Assembly: GCA_902490405.1 (NCBI GenBank)
Contig: CABUDS010000012.1
Span: forward strand, 1-56,092
Direction of reading: 5' to 3'
DNA length: 56,092 nucleotides
DNA from: an uncultured Collinsella sp.
Lineage (GTDB): Bacteria > Actinomycetota > Coriobacteriia > Coriobacteriales > Coriobacteriaceae
Numbering within the stretch: position 1 is the stretch's first letter; the number at the start of each line of letters is the position of its first letter. Position numbers and translations under genes: made by a program. Shown here piece after piece: positions 53,486 through 56,092 of this stretch. Below the pieces are notes generated by a model that searched no databases, was not told the origin of the DNA, and saw nothing but the letters and a program-made list of their open reading frames with translations.

Positions 53486-54299
53486 TCCCGAGAACAAGAT
53501 CACGCGCTCCGACCTCGTCAAGAGCGCCCTCAACACCGGCGCCCTGGGCATGGAGTTCTCCTGGACCTACTACAAGCAGATGAACATCGCCTTCTGCCTG
53601 ATGGTCGCCAACATGCTCAAGAAGATCTACGCCGGCCGCCCCGACGACTACGCCGAGGCCCTGCACCGCCACTGCGCGTTCTTCAACATCACCGTCCAGT
53701 TCGCCCCGTTCGTCGGCGGCATCGCGATGGCCATGGAGGAGAAGGTCGCCCGCGGCGAGATCGAGCCCGAGAGCGTCAACGACGTCAAGGCCGCCCTCAT
53801 GGGCCCGCTGTCCGGCATCGGCGACTCCATCTTCCTGTCGACGCTGCGCGTGGTCGCCGCCGCGGTGGGCATCAGCCTGTGCCAGGCCGGCAACCCCTTC
53901 GGCCCCATCGCCTTTCTGCTCATCTACAACGTCCCCGGCTTCGCGCTGCGCGTCTGGGGCGCCGTCAAGGGCTACGAGCTGGGCGTGGGCTTCCTGGACG
54001 AGGCCCAGAGGACCGGCCTCATGCAGAAGATCATGACCTGCGTCGGCATCGTGGGCGTCATGGTCGTGGGCGCCATGTGCAAGGACATGTTCTGGGCCAG
54101 CATCCCGGTGGCCATCGGCTCGGGCGAGGATGCCCAGACCCTCCAGGACATCCTGGACGGCATCATGCCCGGCATGCTCGGCATGCTCGCCTTCTGGCTG
54201 TACTACTGGCTGCTGTCCAAGAAGATCAACCCCATGGTGCTGATCGTGGCCACCATGGTCGTGGGCATCGTCGGCGCGTTCTTCGGCGTGCTGGCGTAA
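53475..54299 (+). CDS. PTS mannose-family EIID component
   Basis: A 274-aa membrane protein that completes the sugar channel with EIIC. The motifs NTGALGMEFSWTYYKQMNIA and GPLSGIGDSIFLSTLRVVAA are typical. I chose ATG 53475 because AAGGGG lies nine bases before it; ATG 53466 has no room for a site. Third-position bases are almost all C or G. Confidence 0.92.
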   Translation: MTSSPENKITRSDLVKSALNTGALGMEFSWTYYKQMNIAFCLMVANMLKKIYAGRPDDYAEALHRHCAFFNITVQFAPFVGGIAMAMEEKVARGEIEPESVNDVKAALMGPLSGIGDSIFLSTLRVVAAAVGISLCQAGNPFGPIAFLLIYNVPGFALRVWGAVKGYELGVGFLDEAQRTGLMQKIMTCVGIVGVMVVGAMCKDMFWASIPVAIGSGEDAQTLQDILDGIMPGMLGMLAFWLYYWLLSKKINPMVLIVATMVVGIVGAFFGVLA

Positions 54300-54330
54300 G
54301 GGCCCGGCCTATTATCTGCCCCCAAGGGAA

Positions 54331-54359
54331 ACGGCGACCCGTTGTGGTCGCCGTTTTTT
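54331..54359 (+). terminator. Terminator of the PTS operon
   Basis: ACGGCGACC-cgttgt-GGTCGCCGT followed by TTTTTATT. It ends the first PTS operon, so the EamA gene needs its own promoter or read-through. Confidence 0.9.
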
Positions 54360-54387
54360 ATTATCGAAAGCTAGCTGGAGGTGCTTC

Positions 54388-55278
54388 GTGATTCAATCTG
54401 ACAATCCACCCGATAATGGCGTGAGCGGGGCGATGTATCTATTTGGCACGGCGCTCTTGTGGAGCTTTATCGGCATCCTCGTTCACGCCAATTCGCAGTC
54501 AGCTCTTTTGATCGGTGCCGTCACGGCAATATTTATGGCGCTCTTTATTCTGCTCGTCGGCAGGCCTGTCCTCCGCGTCAGCCGTCTTATTGTCCTTGTG
54601 GCCGTCTGCAACTTCGTGACGGGCACCACGTTTAACTATGCCAACCAGCTCACGACGGTCGGCAACGCAATCGTTCTGCAGTACACCTCGATGATTTTCG
54701 TTATCGTGTATCAATCGCTCGCAACTCACACGTTGCCCTCGCCTGCGAAGATTGCCTCCGTGGTGGTTGCTTTTACGGGTATGGGTCTTTTCTTTTTAGG
54801 TGATTTGAGTGTCGAGGGCATGCTCGGCAACCTGCTTGCCGTCATTTCGGGCGCCACCTTTGGGCTGTGTTTCTTTTTGAACTCTCGCCCCGATGCGTCG
54901 CCCATGGTGTCCTCGCTCATCTCCTGTGGTATCTCGATGCTGCCGATTGTCTATTTTGCCGGCACCCTAGACTCCGTGAAACCCTTTGAGTGGGGGCTCA
55001 TGCTGGTGCATGGCCTCCTTTGCAGTGGTCTTGCGAGCGTGCTGTATGCCAAGGGGATTGCGCGCACCAACGCGTTTGCGGCCAACTTGGTCTGCATGAG
55101 CGAGGTCGTGCTCGCTCCCTGCTGGTCGGCGCTCCTCTTTGGCGAGGTCTTTCACTGGAACGAGTTTTTGGGCGCGGCGATTATCGTTTTGGTGATTGTA
55201 GCCAACTTGGCATCCGATGCCTTTGGCGATGGCTTTCTGGTGGCGCTTGTCCGCCATCGAAACAAAGAGCGTGCCTGA
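54388..55278 (+). CDS. EamA/DMT-family membrane transporter
   Basis: A 296-aa carrier with about ten membrane segments and two EamA repeats (about 15-145 and 155-290; VGNAIVLQYTSMIFVIVYQS and NLVCMSEVVLAPCWSALLFG). Family members export metabolites or amino acids; here it may release lysine or another freed amine. That is a guess from position. The start is GTG 54388 with TGGAGG. Confidence 0.85.
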   Translation: MIQSDNPPDNGVSGAMYLFGTALLWSFIGILVHANSQSALLIGAVTAIFMALFILLVGRPVLRVSRLIVLVAVCNFVTGTTFNYANQLTTVGNAIVLQYTSMIFVIVYQSLATHTLPSPAKIASVVVAFTGMGLFFLGDLSVEGMLGNLLAVISGATFGLCFFLNSRPDASPMVSSLISCGISMLPIVYFAGTLDSVKPFEWGLMLVHGLLCSGLASVLYAKGIARTNAFAANLVCMSEVVLAPCWSALLFGEVFHWNEFLGAAIIVLVIVANLASDAFGDGFLVALVRHRNKERA

Positions 55279-55325
55279 TGGGATACGTCTGCCGTTTACG
55301 GTAAAAAACACCCCGCTGAGCGAGT

Positions 55326-55366
55326 GGTATTAAATAGTAAGAACCTGCATACCTATAATTGGTATC
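55326..55366. promoter_or_regulatory. Candidate GntR operators and promoter of the second PTS unit
   Basis: GGTATTAAATA (55326-55336) and ATTGGTATCAAAT (about 55358-55370) repeat the words seen at 49340-49387. A -10-like TATAAT (55354-55359) lies between ATACC and GGTAT, an inverted repeat. A stem GTACCTGG/CCAGGTAC (55376-55410) follows. No gene lies in 55279-55503. Confidence 0.5.
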
Positions 55367-55503
55367 AAATCATTTGTACCTGGCATGGGTGTTAGCAGCA
55401 CACCAGGTACGCTTCGAGCCGTGTAATCGAACTCCCGGAATTGATATCAACAACGCGCGCGACGGGAGTGACGACGGTTCGAGATTCCTTATTGGGAGGA
55501 ACT

Positions 55504-56092
55504 ATGCTTGTCCAAGCAATCCTCGTCGGCTTAGTCGGAGCGTTTGGATGTCTCGACTACCAGCTCGGCACCCTCTATGCGTTCCGCCCCATCGTCCTGT
55601 GCCCGCTCGTGGGCCTGGTGCTGGGGGACCTGCAGACTGGCCTTGCCGTAGGTGCAAGCCTTGAGCTGCTGTTCATGGGCTCGATCTCCATCGGCGCTTA
55701 CGTACCGCCTAACGAAACCGTTGGCGGCGTGCTTGCCTGCGCGTTTGCCATTCAGCTCGGTCAGGGTACCGAGACGGCCATCGCGCTCGCCATGCCCATC
55801 GCCGTCCTTTCGCTGACGATCGGCAACATTACCAATGCCTTGTTCCCCGTGTTTGTCGATATGGCAGACAAGTTCGCCCTCAAGGGAAACCTCAAAGGCA
55901 TCTACGCCGTTCATTGGGGAATTGGAATTTGGGGCTGCATCGAGTACTTCCTGCTGTGTGGCGGCGCATTCTACTTGGGCTCCGACGCCATCCAGGGCCT
56001 ACTCGACTTCATCCCGCCCTTCATCATTGACGGTTGCGGCGTTGCCGCCAACATCCTGCCGGCCATGGGCTTCGCCATGCTCGGCCGCCTGG
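55504..56092 (+). CDS. PTS mannose/sorbose-family EIIC component (copy 2, cut by window end)
   Basis: The first 196 codons of a second EIIC (MLVQAILVGLVGAFGCLDYQ) are present. Protein and DNA are almost identical to copy 1 in several blocks (for example CTCTATGCGTTCCG and the following 50 bases), with divergent stretches between (about residues 110-160). The site GGGAGGAA is strong. It probably opens a second PTS operon under the same regulators. Confidence 0.9.
   Translation, partial: MLVQAILVGLVGAFGCLDYQLGTLYAFRPIVLCPLVGLVLGDLQTGLAVGASLELLFMGSISIGAYVPPNETVGGVLACAFAIQLGQGTETAIALAMPIAVLSLTIGNITNALFPVFVDMADKFALKGNLKGIYAVHWGIGIWGCIEYFLLCGGAFYLGSDAIQGLLDFIPPFIIDGCGVAANILPAMGFAMLGRL

Overview
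The window looks like a chromosome segment of a Collinsella-type member of the Coriobacteriia (Actinomycetota). Evidence for this is GC-rich coding DNA with C/G-ending codons, a fused TsaB-RimI-TsaD protein, a phosphoketolase, and a saccharolytic gut gene set (maltodextrin ABC transporter, alpha-glucan phosphorylase, amylomaltase, mannose-family PTS). The genus is an inference from gene content; no rRNA is present.

Layout. 1-7031: housekeeping operon acpS, nnrD/E, alr, family-4 uracil-DNA glycosylase, tsaE and a tsaB-rimI-tsaD fusion. 7032-12111: long palindromic repeats, then cstA behind a candidate leader-peptide attenuator, then a 730-aa protein with a Wadjet-JetD-like Toprim domain. 12112-14668: tRNA-Gln, a peptidoglycan-binding protein and a polyprenyl synthase. 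14784-27207: an alpha-glucan block with a PTS EIICB fused to a HAD phosphatase, a divergent GntR regulator, a four-gene maltodextrin-type ABC operon, and glgP and malQ on the other strand. TTGTTTAAACAA-like palindromes in front of several of these genes suggest one GntR regulon.

27300-39080: an accessory island between malQ and galE, littered with IS21, IS110, IS3 and IS1595-like remnants. It holds a DUF2975/XRE pair, a compact RiPP cluster (two homologous 39-aa five-cysteine peptides too short for ordinary gene calling, an ABC-2 transporter of one ATPase and two permeases, a radical SAM/SPASM maturase and an ABC exporter), and a two-gene ATPase/nuclease pair that resembles phage-defence modules. 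The RiPP cluster is the best candidate for an undescribed system.

39088-47711: galE, a Tat-exported coiled-coil CHAP hydrolase, murB, a LacI regulator with two AAAACGTTTT operators exactly 21 bp apart in front of phosphoketolase xfp, then two mirror-image giant hairpins and a small hypothetical gene. 47750-56092: a fructoselysine/glucoselysine-type locus: two overlapping GntR-UTRA regulators, two SIS-domain sugar-phosphate deglycase candidates, mannose-family EIIA, EIIB, EIIC and EIID, an EamA permease, and the start of a second PTS unit whose EIIC is nearly a copy of the first.

Across the window are two families of large hairpins with a conserved core but perfectly self-complementary, locus-specific arms. 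They sit just after the 3' ends of genes and are not explained by ordinary terminators.
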